A stretch of 64,000 nt of DNA from JACMLX01 sp040384325. Lineage in GTDB: Bacteria > Gemmatimonadota > Gemmatimonadetes > Gemmatimonadales > Gemmatimonadaceae. The position numbers were made by a program, and so were the translations under genes. The notes under the pieces are model-generated. The model made no database searches, was not told where the DNA came from, and was given only the letters and a program-made list of their open reading frames with translations. The stretch is from the NCBI GenBank assembly GCA_040384325.1, contig JAZKJL010000005.1, positions 496,001 to 560,000 on the forward strand, read 5' to 3'. Each line of letters begins with the position of its first letter. The stretch's first letter is position 1. Shown here one piece after another: positions 50,988-60,612 of the stretch.

Positions 50988-53708
50988 TCAGGGCTTCGGC
51001 ACCTGGATGTTGCCACCGCTGAGCGCGCGTGCATTCGTGACCGCCGGCGTGTTCATCGACAGCGCGCCGTACGCCCGGATCCAGAACTTGTCCTGACCGG
51101 CGCCCGGCGTGCCGTTGTCCTCGACGTAGCCCAGCGCGGAGAGGTTGCCCGCGGTCGCCGTGATCACGCCGAGGGCATTCGTGCACGTGTAGTTCGACTT
51201 GCCGCTGAGCGATGCGGTCGTGCCCACCACCGCGGGGGCATTCATCGTGTTGCTCTTCACGCGACAGATGCTGCCGTCGTCGAAGTGCTTGACGACCACC
51301 CAGCCCCCACGGAAGCCGGTCTTGCCCTTGCCGGTGTAGGTGAAGCCCATGCCGAACGACACGCGCCGGCCGTCGGCATCGATGAACTTCCCGCCGCCGC
51401 TGACGAAGCCTGCAGCCGGATCGTAGACACTCAGCACGTCTTCATGTGTGCCCACGTAGTGACTGCCGCCGACCGCGAGCACCACCGTGTAGGCATCGAC
51501 CTGGAACCGTGTCGCTGTGAAGGTGCAGGTGAAGGACCGGAGCGCAGCGTATCCACTGCCGGAGATGGCGCCGGCGGTGCATGTGCCGCCGTAGTTGGCA
51601 TTGCTGGCGACACCGACCAGCGTCGCCGTCAGGGCGGTCACCTTGCCGATGTCACCGGCGGCGGCGCGCAACTGCGGGTCAGGGTTCGGGTCGAGTTCCG
51701 GCGACGTCTCCTTCACGCCGAACGTGAGCACGACGCTCGTCTGCGAGACCGGGATCGCACCGACGTTGGCTGCGCCCGGAACGATCGAGGCGTTCTCCTT
51801 CGTGATCGACAGCGGCCCGATGTTCGGCGTTGTGCTGCTGTAGGTCGGGTTGGTGCTCGTGAACACGGCCTTGGCGGCGTGCGACCCCGGCACGTACGCG
51901 TTCGGCACGATGAGCGAGGCGGTGCCGTTGCCGCCCAGCGCCACCGAGCCGACGCTCGTGTTGTCGATGAAGAACTGGACGGTCCCGGTCAGCGACTGAC
52001 CCGCGACCAGTGACTGCGGAGTGGCGGTCGCACTGAGCGTGATCTTGTCGCTGTACTGCGTGGACGGTGCGGTCAACGTCAGTGTGACCGGCACGGCAGA
52101 TACCGTCAGCGACCCGGCGATGTATTCCGCCTCGTAGTTCGGTGCGACCGCGCCCGTGCACAGTGTGGCGTAGACACCCGGAGCGGCGCCGGCTGCACTG
52201 CCCGCGCTGCTGCAGGTCGGCGCGGTGGTCAGCACGCCGGGCGTGACGGCGGACTGGTTCAGCACGAAGCCGCTGTACTGCGGCGTGACGGCGTAGGTCT
52301 GGCCAGGCAGCTTCGTTCCGGAACTCGCGGTGATCGTGAGCGGCGCCTTGGTGACGACCTGCGAGATCGGCGTGCTGTTGCTGGCGGCGACGTCCGCGCT
52401 GCCGAGGAAGCAGGCGACGATCGAGTTGGCGCCGACCGGCACGGTGTTCTTCTCCACGACCACGGGTACGCCAACGCCAGTGAGGCTGCGCTGCGCCAGC
52501 AGTGCGCCAGCACAGCTACCGGAGCGCAGCTCGAGGGTCGAGGCAATCGACGGGATCACCCCATCGGAGGTGATCGTCGACGTGAACGACACCGGGCTGC
52601 CGTACCGCGATGCATTCGGTGTCGAGGCCAGGCTGGTGGATGTCTGTGTCGGTGCAAAGGTGACGTCGCGCGACGCTTCGTTGCTGGCATACGAGCCGAT
52701 CCCGCCATAGCAGGCACGGATGGTGGTCGGACCTGCCTTGAAGACGGAACGTCCCTGCGTGATGTAGCCCGTGGTCCTGCCATCGACCGTGAAGTTCTCC
52801 AGGATCTCGGCGTCGCTGCAGCTCGTGCCGCCGACACGAATCGACAGCTCTCCCCCGTTCGTGAGGGGCAGCGGAGCCTGGGCGCTGAGCGTTGCGGTCG
52901 TGACGAACGGGACGCCCGCTTCCAGGCCATCCGCCGGCACGTCGACCGTGATGGTGGTCGGGATCTTGCCGACGAGTTGCGTCGTACTCGCCGCGCTCGG
53001 CCCGAACGCCGCATCGCCTGCATAGCATGCCGTGACGATGTTGAGCCCCGTCGCCGGCATGGTGAGCGCGGCGGATGCTTGACCGGCGGCATTCAGCGTG
53101 GCGACGCCGAGCGCGGTGCCCGGCGCCGCACAGGATTGACCCGCGGAGAACACGTAGAACTCGAGACTTCCCGTCGGCGTGCCCGACGCTGGCGGAGCGG
53201 CGGACACCGTGGCCGTGAAGGTCACCGTCAGCGCGGCGGATGGATTGGTCGCCGAGAACAGCGTAGTGGTCGTGTTGGCCTTGGCTGCCGTCGTGCACTG
53301 CGTCGCACCCGCTGCCGACGTGGTGCCGACCGGGCAGGCGGTCTGCTCGGTCGCGCCCGCCTCCGCGACGAAGAAGTTCACGTCGGCGACCTTGCAGCTC
53401 GCCTGTCCCTCGAGGTCCTGCCAAGTACCAGGCGCACACGGCGTCTGGAAGTATTCACCGGCGCTTGCCACGAAATGTCCCGGCTGTGCAGGTGCGCACT
53501 GCGTAGCGCTGGTGGGAAAGTAGAACCCGATTTGACAACCGGATGAGCCACTCGATCCGCCGCCCCCTCCTCCTCCGCAACCATCCTCGGTACAGGCGGC
53601 CAGCGACACCGGCTCCGGCTTCTGCTCCGTCGGCGCGTCGGCACATGCCACGATGACCACCGCCGCGGCCAGCATTAGGCACGCAGCGCGAATTACTCGA
53701 TTCAACAT
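50988..53708 (-). CDS. Large surface lipoprotein with Cys-rich and Ig-like/MBG repeats
   Basis: 906 residues from ATG 53708, with GGAGGA 5 nt upstream. Lipoprotein signal (LMLAAAVVIVAC). A Gly-only linker (GGGGGGG) is followed by a Cys-rich, ephrin-receptor-like (GCC2/GCC3) region with CQIGFYFP, CAPGTWQDLEGQASC and CPVGTTSAAGATQC, then several Ig-like domains (TPTGSLEFYVFSAGQSC, ACYAGD repeats) and MBG-type repeats, ending in a beta domain (FGMGFTYTGKGKTGF). It is probably an outer-surface adhesin or matrix protein. No enzymatic motif. Confidence 0.85.
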   Translation of the reverse strand: MLNRVIRAACLMLAAAVVIVACADAPTEQKPEPVSLAACTEDGCGGGGGGGSSGSSGCQIGFYFPTSATQCAPAQPGHFVASAGEYFQTPCAPGTWQDLEGQASCKVADVNFFVAEAGATEQTACPVGTTSAAGATQCTTAAKANTTTTLFSATNPSAALTVTFTATVSAAPPASGTPTGSLEFYVFSAGQSCAAPGTALGVATLNAAGQASAALTMPATGLNIVTACYAGDAAFGPSAASTTQLVGKIPTTITVDVPADGLEAGVPFVTTATLSAQAPLPLTNGGELSIRVGGTSCSDAEILENFTVDGRTTGYITQGRSVFKAGPTTIRACYGGIGSYASNEASRDVTFAPTQTSTSLASTPNASRYGSPVSFTSTITSDGVIPSIASTLELRSGSCAGALLAQRSLTGVGVPVVVEKNTVPVGANSIVACFLGSADVAASNSTPISQVVTKAPLTITASSGTKLPGQTYAVTPQYSGFVLNQSAVTPGVLTTAPTCSSAGSAAGAAPGVYATLCTGAVAPNYEAEYIAGSLTVSAVPVTLTLTAPSTQYSDKITLSATATPQSLVAGQSLTGTVQFFIDNTSVGSVALGGNGTASLIVPNAYVPGSHAAKAVFTSTNPTYSSTTPNIGPLSITKENASIVPGAANVGAIPVSQTSVVLTFGVKETSPELDPNPDPQLRAAAGDIGKVTALTATLVGVASNANYGGTCTAGAISGSGYAALRSFTCTFTATRFQVDAYTVVLAVGGSHYVGTHEDVLSVYDPAAGFVSGGGKFIDADGRRVSFGMGFTYTGKGKTGFRGGWVVVKHFDDGSICRVKSNTMNAPAVVGTTASLSGKSNYTCTNALGVITATAGNLSALGYVEDNGTPGAGQDKFWIRAYGALSMNTPAVTNARALSGGNIQVPKP

Positions 53709-54195
53709 CGTCTCCTCCATGGGGCACCCGACCGCCGTCGAACCCAGCCGCCGAGTTCCGGGTGTGGCGCCCGCCGTGCGCAGGTGCCTGTGCCCCATCC
53801 TGCCGTGAGCCCTGTGCGCCTGCATCCTCAATGTTCGCAGGGGCCGATGTCCGCATTTCGCACGATGATTCGGGTGGGAAATCCGCCCGGATTTTCACGT
53901 ATTTCGCGATGGCGGACCCCGGCTGTCCGCATTTTGCGCGCAACGCCGAGCCAGCCAGCCCCGCCGACGCGCTCGGGCGACGTCTCGAACACAGCGATCG
54001 CGACGGTCGTGGCGTTTCGGTTCAACGTCGCCCCCCCCCGGCACACCCTGCCGTGAGCGGCATCCTTTGCCCACTCGCTTCCCGCCCCGCCCGCTGGTAC
54101 GAACTGCGTAACTCGTTTCACCGCAAGCGGTTACATCAAACCGGCGCGTGGTCCCTCGATTGCACATGGACTCGGCAGACACCTGCCCACCGTCC
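53709..54195. other. Intergenic region upstream of flgF
   Basis: No gene supported. Visible: a direct repeat GTCCGCATTTYGC at 53849-53861 and 53925-53937, a run of nine C (54030-54038), and GTAAC/GTTAC arms at 54108-54112 and 54130-54134. No clear sigma-54 or sigma-28 site was found for the flgF operon. Confidence 0.6.
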
Positions 54196-54948
54196 ATGCC
54201 CCCGATCCTCAAGAACACCGGTCTGACCTCCGCCGCCGCCGCCATGCAGTTCTATGAGCGGCGGCAGCAGGCGATCGCCAACAACCTCGCCAACGTCGAT
54301 ACCGTTGGCTTCAAGAAGGAACGGGTCTTCGGCCGCATGGTCGACGACGCCGTCGCCGCCGCCGATGCCATCACCGACCGCTCGCAGGGTGACATCACCC
54401 CCACCGGCAACGCCCTCGACGTGGCGATGCAGGGCGATGCGTTCCTGGTGGTGCAGACCCCCGATGGCGAACGCCTCACCCGCGGTGGCGCCCTGCGCAT
54501 GGACGACCAGCGCCGCCTCGTCACGCAGCAGGGTCACCTGGTGCTGGGCGAGAACGGCCCGATCCAGCTGCCGCAGGGCGACGTGGGCATCAGCCGCAAC
54601 GGCGTGATCACCGTGCAGCCACCGCTCACCGGTGACGGCGCCAATGGCAAGAACGGGATCCCGACGAACCTGAACAACATCGTGCTCCGCATCGAGACGG
54701 TGCCGGCCAACGCCGTGCTCCAGCATGCCGGCGCCGGGATGTTCCTCCCCGATGCCGCACGCAAGCCCGCCGCCGAAGCCGATCGCGTGGTGATGCAGGG
54801 CGCGCTCGAGTCCAGCAACGTGAACGCCATCGAGTCGCTCACGGAAATGATCGACACCGTCCGCGCCTATGCCGACGTGCAGAAGTCCATCTCGGTGATG
54901 GACGACATCCGCGGCATCGCCGCCAACCAGATCGGCAAGCCGGTCTGA
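54196..54948 (+). CDS. flgF: FlgF proximal/distal rod protein
   Basis: 250 residues from ATG 54196; 54166 is another possible start adding MDSADTCPPS. NNLANVDTVGFK-type motif (QQAIANNLANVDTVGFKKER), LDVAMQGDAFLVVQTPDG and C-terminal MQGALESSNVNAIESL with MIDTVRAYADVQKSI match the FlgF/FlgG family; FlgF is assigned because a clear FlgG follows. Rod subunit. No Shine-Dalgarno is evident for either start. Confidence 0.87.
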   Translation: MPPILKNTGLTSAAAAMQFYERRQQAIANNLANVDTVGFKKERVFGRMVDDAVAAADAITDRSQGDITPTGNALDVAMQGDAFLVVQTPDGERLTRGGALRMDDQRRLVTQQGHLVLGENGPIQLPQGDVGISRNGVITVQPPLTGDGANGKNGIPTNLNNIVLRIETVPANAVLQHAGAGMFLPDAARKPAAEADRVVMQGALESSNVNAIESLTEMIDTVRAYADVQKSISVMDDIRGIAANQIGKPV

Positions 54949-54982
54949 TCATGCGCCCCTCACACTCGATCCGGAGCCTCTG

Positions 54983-55771
54983 ATGGATCCCGCACTCCGC
55001 GCCGCAGCCAGTGGCATGCGCGCACAGCAGACCCGCCAGGAAGTGATCGCCAACAACCTGGCCAACGTGAACACGACGGGCTACAAGCGCGCCCGCGCCA
55101 ACTTCGAGGACCTGCTCTACCAGACCGTCACCGGTCCGCAGGTGATCGGTGGCCCGGCCGCCAACACGCTGCCCGCAGTGCAGATCGGCCGCGGCGTGCG
55201 ACTGGCCAGCGTGCAGAAGGATCATGCACAGGGCTCGATCGAGACGACGCAGAATCCGCTCGACATCGCCATCGAGGGTGAAGGCTTCTTCCAGGTGCAG
55301 CTGCCCAGCGGCCAGATCGCGTACACCCGCGACGGCAAGCTGCAGCTCTCCGACCAGGGCGTGCTGGTGACCTCCGACGGCAACCCGGTGCTGCCCAACA
55401 TCCGCGTGCCGGCACAGGCGTCGAAGTTGAGCGTGGGCCCGTCGGGCATCGTCAGTGTGATGCGCGCCGGCAGCACCATGCCCGAGGAACTGGGCCGCAT
55501 CGAGCTGGCCCGCTTCACCAACCCCGCCGGCCTGATGGCGATGGGACAGAACATGTACTCGGCCACCCCGGCCAGCGGTGAGGCGATGGTCAGCTTCCCG
55601 CAGGACGAAGGCACCGGCCGCCTGATGCAGGGCGCGCTGGAAATGTCGAACGTGGAGGTCGTGACCGAGATGGTGGACATGATCACCACCATGCGCGCCT
55701 ACGAACTGACGTCGAAGTCGATCAAGACCAGCGACGACATGCTGCAGATCGCGAACGGGCTGGTGCGGTGA
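54983..55771 (+). CDS. flgG: FlgG distal rod protein
   Basis: 262 residues, standard length. N-terminal MDPALRAAASGMRAQQTRQE, NNLANVNTTGYKRARANFEDLLYQ, LDIAIEGEGFFQVQLPSG and the C-terminal EMSNVEVVTEMVDMITTMRAYELTSKSIKTSDDML pattern are textbook FlgG. It makes the distal rod through the peptidoglycan and L/P rings. TGATG coupling to flgA. Confidence 0.97.
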   Translation: MDPALRAAASGMRAQQTRQEVIANNLANVNTTGYKRARANFEDLLYQTVTGPQVIGGPAANTLPAVQIGRGVRLASVQKDHAQGSIETTQNPLDIAIEGEGFFQVQLPSGQIAYTRDGKLQLSDQGVLVTSDGNPVLPNIRVPAQASKLSVGPSGIVSVMRAGSTMPEELGRIELARFTNPAGLMAMGQNMYSATPASGEAMVSFPQDEGTGRLMQGALEMSNVEVVTEMVDMITTMRAYELTSKSIKTSDDMLQIANGLVR

Positions 55772-56436
55772 TGCATCGCCTCGCCGTCCTGGGCGTGCTG
55801 GCGGTGTCGTCACCGGCGCATGCACAGACCACCACAGCGGTGGATTCCCTTGTCGCGCGCATCACGCACTCGTGGGGCCGCGCGCCGGTTGGCGGCTGGC
55901 GCACCGAGTGGAGCGTGGTCCGCGGCGACAGCACGCTGCTCGACGCCAGCACGGCCGAGATCAGCGGCAGCGAACGCTCCGGCATCTACACCGTCACCAT
56001 GCGTTCGGCGCGCTTCGGCGCTCCCACGCTGGTGGGCCGCTTGCGCGTGGGATACGAACGCGAGGAAGTCGTCGCAGCACGAGTGATCGCGCGCGGCATA
56101 GCGATCGACGCCGCCGACGTCACCGTGCGACGCGCACTGGTGTGGGGTGCACCGATCGACAGCGCACCACCGCTCGTCTCGTCGGTGCTCGGCCGCGAAT
56201 CCCGTCGCCTGATCCGCGCCGGTGAATCGATCCGTGAACGCGACACCGCAGGCGCACCGGTGGTCTTCGCCGGCGACTCGGTGACCGCAGAAGTGATTCG
56301 TGACGGCGTGCGCCTGGCGCTGGCCGGCACCGCCTTGCAGAGCGCACCACTCGGTGCGCGTGTGTCCATCCGCCTCGCACGCGGTCGGCGGTTCGCCGGC
56401 ATCGCCACCGGGCGCAACACCGTGAGACTCGACTGA
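55771..56436 (+). CDS. flgA: FlgA P-ring assembly chaperone
   Basis: 221 residues from ATG 55771 (TGATG overlap with flgG). Signal peptide ending AHAQ, then an SAF-like domain (VVAARVIARGIAIDAADV, IRAGESIRE, VTAEVIRDGVRLALAG, ALQSAPLGARVSIRL). The family helps FlgI assemble the P ring in the periplasm. TGATG overlap with flgH. Confidence 0.93.
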   Translation: MHRLAVLGVLAVSSPAHAQTTTAVDSLVARITHSWGRAPVGGWRTEWSVVRGDSTLLDASTAEISGSERSGIYTVTMRSARFGAPTLVGRLRVGYEREEVVAARVIARGIAIDAADVTVRRALVWGAPIDSAPPLVSSVLGRESRRLIRAGESIRERDTAGAPVVFAGDSVTAEVIRDGVRLALAGTALQSAPLGARVSIRLARGRRFAGIATGRNTVRLD

Positions 56437-57089
56437 TGACGATCACCCAGCGCGACATGATGCGCGCCACCGCCCTCATCGGGCTGACGATGTTCATGGC
56501 GCGCCACGCGCATGGCCAGGCCCGGCGCGACAGCGTGGTGGTGGCACCCACCCCTCCCGCATCCGCGCTCAACGCGCGACCGACGCGCCTCAACTGGACC
56601 TCCGACCGCCGCTCGTTCGCGGTCGGTGACCTGATCATCGTCCACATCGACGAATACACGCTGGCATCGGCCAACATGACCGACAACGCCACCCAGCGGC
56701 GCAAGAAGGACACCGACTTCGGGCTCGTCACTCCCGGCGCCGCCGTGCCGATGGGCGCCGAGTTCTCGACCAACAACAACGGCGAGAGTTCGCAGCGCGG
56801 TGACCGCTCACGCCAGCTGCGCCTCGACGGCGAGATCACGGCCCGCGTGATGAGCATCGACCCGGTCAGCGGCGTGCTCACCATCAAGGGCACCAAGACC
56901 ATCGGTGTCGACAAGGAACAGCAGACGATCAACTTCACCGGCGCGATCCGCCCGCAGGATCTCGGTGGCAGCAACGCCATCGCCTCCAGCCGGGTCGCCG
57001 ACGCGAAGCTCGACATCACCAACAAGGGCAACCTGGGCAAGCCGAAGCAGGGCATGCTGAGCAAGATCCTCGGAGCGTTCTGGCCATGA
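56436..57089 (+). CDS. flgH: FlgH L-ring protein without lipobox
   Basis: 217 residues. A signal peptide ends near HAHGQARR; the L-ring domain contains SFAVGDLIIVHIDEYTLASA, GEITARVMSIDPVSGVLTIKG and VADAKLDITNKGNLGK. Classical FlgH is a lipoprotein, but no cysteine occurs anywhere in this protein, so it cannot be acylated. Coupled to flgA and flgI. Confidence 0.93.
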   Translation: MTITQRDMMRATALIGLTMFMARHAHGQARRDSVVVAPTPPASALNARPTRLNWTSDRRSFAVGDLIIVHIDEYTLASANMTDNATQRRKKDTDFGLVTPGAAVPMGAEFSTNNNGESSQRGDRSRQLRLDGEITARVMSIDPVSGVLTIKGTKTIGVDKEQQTINFTGAIRPQDLGGSNAIASSRVADAKLDITNKGNLGKPKQGMLSKILGAFWP

Positions 57090-58201
57090 GCGAAGTGCAA
57101 CTGCGTCGCCATTTCGCGGCCGAGCGCGGGGCCACCCGGGTGGCACTGGCCTGTGTGGCGATGTCCGTGGGCTTGATGCTGACCGCCTCGCTGCTCTCAG
57201 CGCAGTCGCGGATCCGCGACCTGGTGATGGCCGATGGTGCCGCGCCGGTGCGTGTGGTGGGCTACGGCCTGGTGGCCGGACTGGATGGCACCGGCGATCG
57301 CGGCATGGGCGGATCACAGGGCGGCCAGACGGTGCAGAGCATCGTGAACCTGCTGCGTCGCTTCGACATCAACGTGCCGCCTGGTGTGTTGCGCAGCCGG
57401 AACGTGGCGGCGGTGCTGGTGACGGCCGAAGTCTCGTCGTACCTGCGCCCCGGCGGCCGCTTCGATGTGCAGGTCGCGAGCATCGGTGATGCACCGTCGC
57501 TGCGCGGCGGCGTGCTGTACATGACGCCACTGATCGCGGAAGTGGGCGGCTCGCCGATGGCCACCGCACAGGGCGGCGTGGTGCTGTCCGAAGGCAGTGA
57601 TCGCAGCGGTGCACGGTCCTACGGTACACGCGTCGAGACCAGCGCCCGCGTGCCCTCCGGCGGAGTGGTGGAAGTCGAGTTGCCGCGTGCGAACTACGCC
57701 ACCGCCACCACCGCACTCCTCCTGCGCGAACCCGACATCGCCATCGCCAGCCGCATCGCCGCCGTCATCGACAGCGCGATCGGTGCCGGCACGGCCCGGG
57801 TGGACGATCCGGGTTCGGTGACGCTGACGCTCAAGGATTCCGCTGGCTCGGCACGCAGCCTGGCGATCGCGAAGCTGCGCGAGCTGCCGATTCGCGTGAC
57901 CCGTGGCGCCAAGGTGGTGATCGACGGTCGTGACGGCACGGTGGTCGCCGGCGGCGACGTGACGGTGGGCGAGGCGGTCGTGACGCACGGCCAGATCACG
58001 CTCTCGATCGGTGGCAATCCCGTGGCGGCCGGTGACACGAGCACCGCGCCGGTGGGTGAGGTGCGCCTGGCCAACGGCATCTCGGTGCAACGCATCGCCA
58101 GCGCGCTGCACGGCGTGCGATCGTCGCCGCAGGAGATCGCCGCGATCTTCAGCGCCCTACGCGAAGTGGGTGCGATCTCGGCCGAGGTGGTGATCCGATG
58201 A
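57086..58201 (+). CDS. flgI: FlgI P-ring protein
   Basis: 371 residues. Signal peptide (LMLTASLLSAQS) followed by RIRDLVMADGAAPVRVVGYG, GLDGTGDR, LLRRFDINVPPG and the C-terminal VQRIASALHGVRSSPQEIAA, matching FlgI closely. Periplasmic P ring around the rod. ATGA overlaps on both sides. Confidence 0.97.
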   Translation: MSEVQLRRHFAAERGATRVALACVAMSVGLMLTASLLSAQSRIRDLVMADGAAPVRVVGYGLVAGLDGTGDRGMGGSQGGQTVQSIVNLLRRFDINVPPGVLRSRNVAAVLVTAEVSSYLRPGGRFDVQVASIGDAPSLRGGVLYMTPLIAEVGGSPMATAQGGVVLSEGSDRSGARSYGTRVETSARVPSGGVVEVELPRANYATATTALLLREPDIAIASRIAAVIDSAIGAGTARVDDPGSVTLTLKDSAGSARSLAIAKLRELPIRVTRGAKVVIDGRDGTVVAGGDVTVGEAVVTHGQITLSIGGNPVAAGDTSTAPVGEVRLANGISVQRIASALHGVRSSPQEIAAIFSALREVGAISAEVVIR

Positions 58202-58560
58202 CTGCACCATCCGTTTCCGGCCTCGGTGGTTCGCCGGTGGATCCGCGCGAGAAACAGATGCGCAAGGCGGCCGCCGACCTGCAGGGCATGTTCGTCCAGC
58301 AGTTGTACAAGTCCATGCGCGACAGCGTGCCGACCGACGGTGGCCTGGTGGAGCGCAGCCAGGGCGAGGAAGTCTTCGCCGGGCTCATGGACGAGCGGCT
58401 TGCCGCCGATACTGGTACGCGGTGGCATCGCGGGCTGGGCGACGCGATCTACCGGGCGTTACGCACCAAGGCCGGGCTCGACCCGGTGCCGACCACCGAC
58501 ACCGCCGAACCGACAGCAGGTCCCGTTCCGCCGCCCGCATCACCCGTCCGGATCCCCTGA
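58198..58560 (+). CDS. flgJ: FlgJ-like rod-binding protein without muramidase domain
   Basis: 120 residues: only the rod-binding domain (AAADLQGMFVQQLYKSMRDS, GGLVERSQGEEVFAGLMDE, GDAIYRALRT). In beta/gamma-proteobacteria FlgJ carries a C-terminal glucosaminidase; here the protein ends with a Pro-rich tail. Scaffolds rod assembly. Peptidoglycan opening must be done by another protein, possibly the M15 domain of FliK. Confidence 0.92.
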   Translation: MTAPSVSGLGGSPVDPREKQMRKAAADLQGMFVQQLYKSMRDSVPTDGGLVERSQGEEVFAGLMDERLAADTGTRWHRGLGDAIYRALRTKAGLDPVPTTDTAEPTAGPVPPPASPVRIP

Positions 58561-58567
58561 GACTTCA

Positions 58568-59140
58568 ATGCTGCCGACATACGCCCAGAAGTACGCCCCT
58601 GCCACGCCCCGTCGCGAAACTGCGGTGGAGGTGCTGTCGGATGTACTGGGCACGGAGCGCAGGCTCCTCGAGGAATTGATGCTGGTGATGCGCAAGCAGC
58701 GCGCGGCGGTTGCCGCCGACGACCTGCAGGCGCTCGACGACAGCGTGTTCGCCACCTATCGCGTGCTGGCCACGCTTGGCGAGGCGCGTCGCCGCCGCAA
58801 GAGCGTGAATCGCCTGCTGGGTGGCGAGGAAGACATGAACGTGAACGACATCGAACACATCCTCGGTGACCGCGCCACGCCGGACGTGATCGTGGCCCGC
58901 AACGCCCTGCAGGATGCGGCAGTGCTGCTGAGCCGCGAAGTGGACACCAACAAGCAGGTGCTGAAGGTGGCGATGGACAACGGCAACGACTACGTGCAGA
59001 AGCTGTTCGGCACCGCGCAGCCAGCCGCGCCGACCTACGCCGGTCCGATCGCCACCGCCACCGCACTGCGCCCCACCACTGCGCGACTGACGCCGGCGAT
59101 GGTGCCGACGGCGCCGCGCTTCCTCGATCGCTCGGTCTGA
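58568..59140 (+). CDS. flgN: FlgN-like export chaperone for FlgK/FlgL
   Basis: 190 residues from ATG 58568. Helical body (VLSDVLGTERRLLEELMLVM, QAAVAADDLQALDDSV-like) typical of FlgN, followed by an Ala/Pro/Thr-rich C-terminal extension. It escorts FlgK and FlgL to the export gate and sits immediately before flgK. Confidence 0.85.
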   Translation: MLPTYAQKYAPATPRRETAVEVLSDVLGTERRLLEELMLVMRKQRAAVAADDLQALDDSVFATYRVLATLGEARRRRKSVNRLLGGEEDMNVNDIEHILGDRATPDVIVARNALQDAAVLLSREVDTNKQVLKVAMDNGNDYVQKLFGTAQPAAPTYAGPIATATALRPTTARLTPAMVPTAPRFLDRSV

Positions 59141-59150
59141 GGGACATCGC

Positions 59151-60548
59151 ATGAGCTTCGGCGGCCTGCTGAACATTGCGCGCTCCGGCCTGACGACCAG
59201 TCAGGCCCAGATCGCGACTACCTCGCAGAACGTCGCCAACGCGCAGACGCCCGGCTATTCCCGCCAGCGTGTGCGCGTCTCGGCCGCCTACCCGCAGGTC
59301 CTGCCGCAGGGAATCTTCGGCACCGGCGTGCAGGTGGACGGCGTGGAGCGCATGCGCAACGCCTTGATGGACTCGGGCTTCCGCCGCGACTCGCAGAGCG
59401 CCACCTACGCCGAGGAACGCCGAGATGCGTTGCAGGCGGTGGAGGACATCCTCGGCGAGCCGTCCACCACCGGCCTGGCCTCCAGCTTCGAGCAGCTCTG
59501 GTCGGCGTGGAGTGACCTCTCCACCAATCCCGACTCCGCCGCCGCCCGCAGCGTGGTGCGGCAGCGCGGGCAGCAGGTGGCCGCGCAGCTCAACCAGTAT
59601 GGCAACCAGGTCGTGGATGCACAGACGGTGGTGCGCACGCGGCTGCTCGAGACGACGAATCGCGTCAACGCGCTTTCGGCGCAGGTGGCCGAGATCAACC
59701 AGCGAATCGTGTCGGCCGAGGCATCGGGACAGGAATCGCCCGACATGCGCGACGAGCGCGATCGCAAGATCGACGAACTCGCATCGCTGATCGGCGCCAC
59801 GGCCTATCCGCAGGCCAACGGCTCGGTGAACGTGAGTGTGGGTGGCGACTCGCTGATCGACGGCTCGAACTTCAAGACGATCCGCGTCCAGGCACCGCCC
59901 AACGACCCGACGCGGCTGGGGATCGCCCTTGGCGAGCTGCCGCCGTCCGGTGTGCCCACCGAGACCATGTACCATCTCGGCGGCGCCATCTCGGGCATGA
60001 TCGATTCGTACAACAGCGTCTTCCCCGACGCGCTGGCCACGCTGGACGGCATGGCGGCGGCGGTGGTGACGACCATGAACACCGTGCATCGCACCGGCTT
60101 CGTGGGCACCACCGCTGCGGGCGACTTCTACGATGCCGGCCGCACTACCGCCCGCACCATCCGCCTCGACAGCACGATCGCCGCCAACTCGAACAACATC
60201 GCGGCGTCGGGCATCTCCGGGCAGAGTGGCGACAACACCGTCGCGCTGGCGATGACGCAGCTGCGGTCTACGCAGGTCACCGTCAACGGCGTACAGGCGT
60301 CGCTCAGCGAAGGTTATCGGACAGTTGTCTCGGGCATTGCGGCCAGCGTCAACGCCGCCAAGGGCACCGCCGATGCGGCACGGACGCTCACGTCGCAGAC
60401 CGACGCGCGGCGCGAGAGCATCAAGGGTGTGTCGATCGACGAGGAGATGGTGAACCTGATGAAGTTCCAGCAGTCGTACGCCGCCGCAGCGCGGTTGATC
60501 TCGGTGGTGGACGAGATGTCACAGATCCTGGTCAATCTCGGCCGGTAG
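59151..60548 (+). CDS. flgK: FlgK hook-filament junction protein
   Basis: 465 residues, compact for FlgK (often 500-550). NIARSGLTTSQAQIATTSQN, VANAQTPGYSRQRV and RDSQSATYAEERRDALQAVE at the N-terminus, FGTGVQVDGVERMR, and C-terminal GVSIDEEMVNLMKFQQSYAAAARLI with VVDEMSQILVNL are characteristic. First junction protein of the hook. Its partner flgL is at 15705. Confidence 0.97.
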   Translation: MSFGGLLNIARSGLTTSQAQIATTSQNVANAQTPGYSRQRVRVSAAYPQVLPQGIFGTGVQVDGVERMRNALMDSGFRRDSQSATYAEERRDALQAVEDILGEPSTTGLASSFEQLWSAWSDLSTNPDSAAARSVVRQRGQQVAAQLNQYGNQVVDAQTVVRTRLLETTNRVNALSAQVAEINQRIVSAEASGQESPDMRDERDRKIDELASLIGATAYPQANGSVNVSVGGDSLIDGSNFKTIRVQAPPNDPTRLGIALGELPPSGVPTETMYHLGGAISGMIDSYNSVFPDALATLDGMAAAVVTTMNTVHRTGFVGTTAAGDFYDAGRTTARTIRLDSTIAANSNNIAASGISGQSGDNTVALAMTQLRSTQVTVNGVQASLSEGYRTVVSGIAASVNAAKGTADAARTLTSQTDARRESIKGVSIDEEMVNLMKFQQSYAAAARLISVVDEMSQILVNLGR

Positions 60549-60612
60549 CACAGGGCAGTAAGGGCGACCGCGGAGTCGGCGCCTGGCAGGACTCACAATT
60601 GAGCAGACGGGG

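Noticed and set aside
54098..54115. Possible sigma-54 site before flgF (TGGTACGAACTGCG)
   Set aside because: GG and GC are only 8 bp apart instead of 10.
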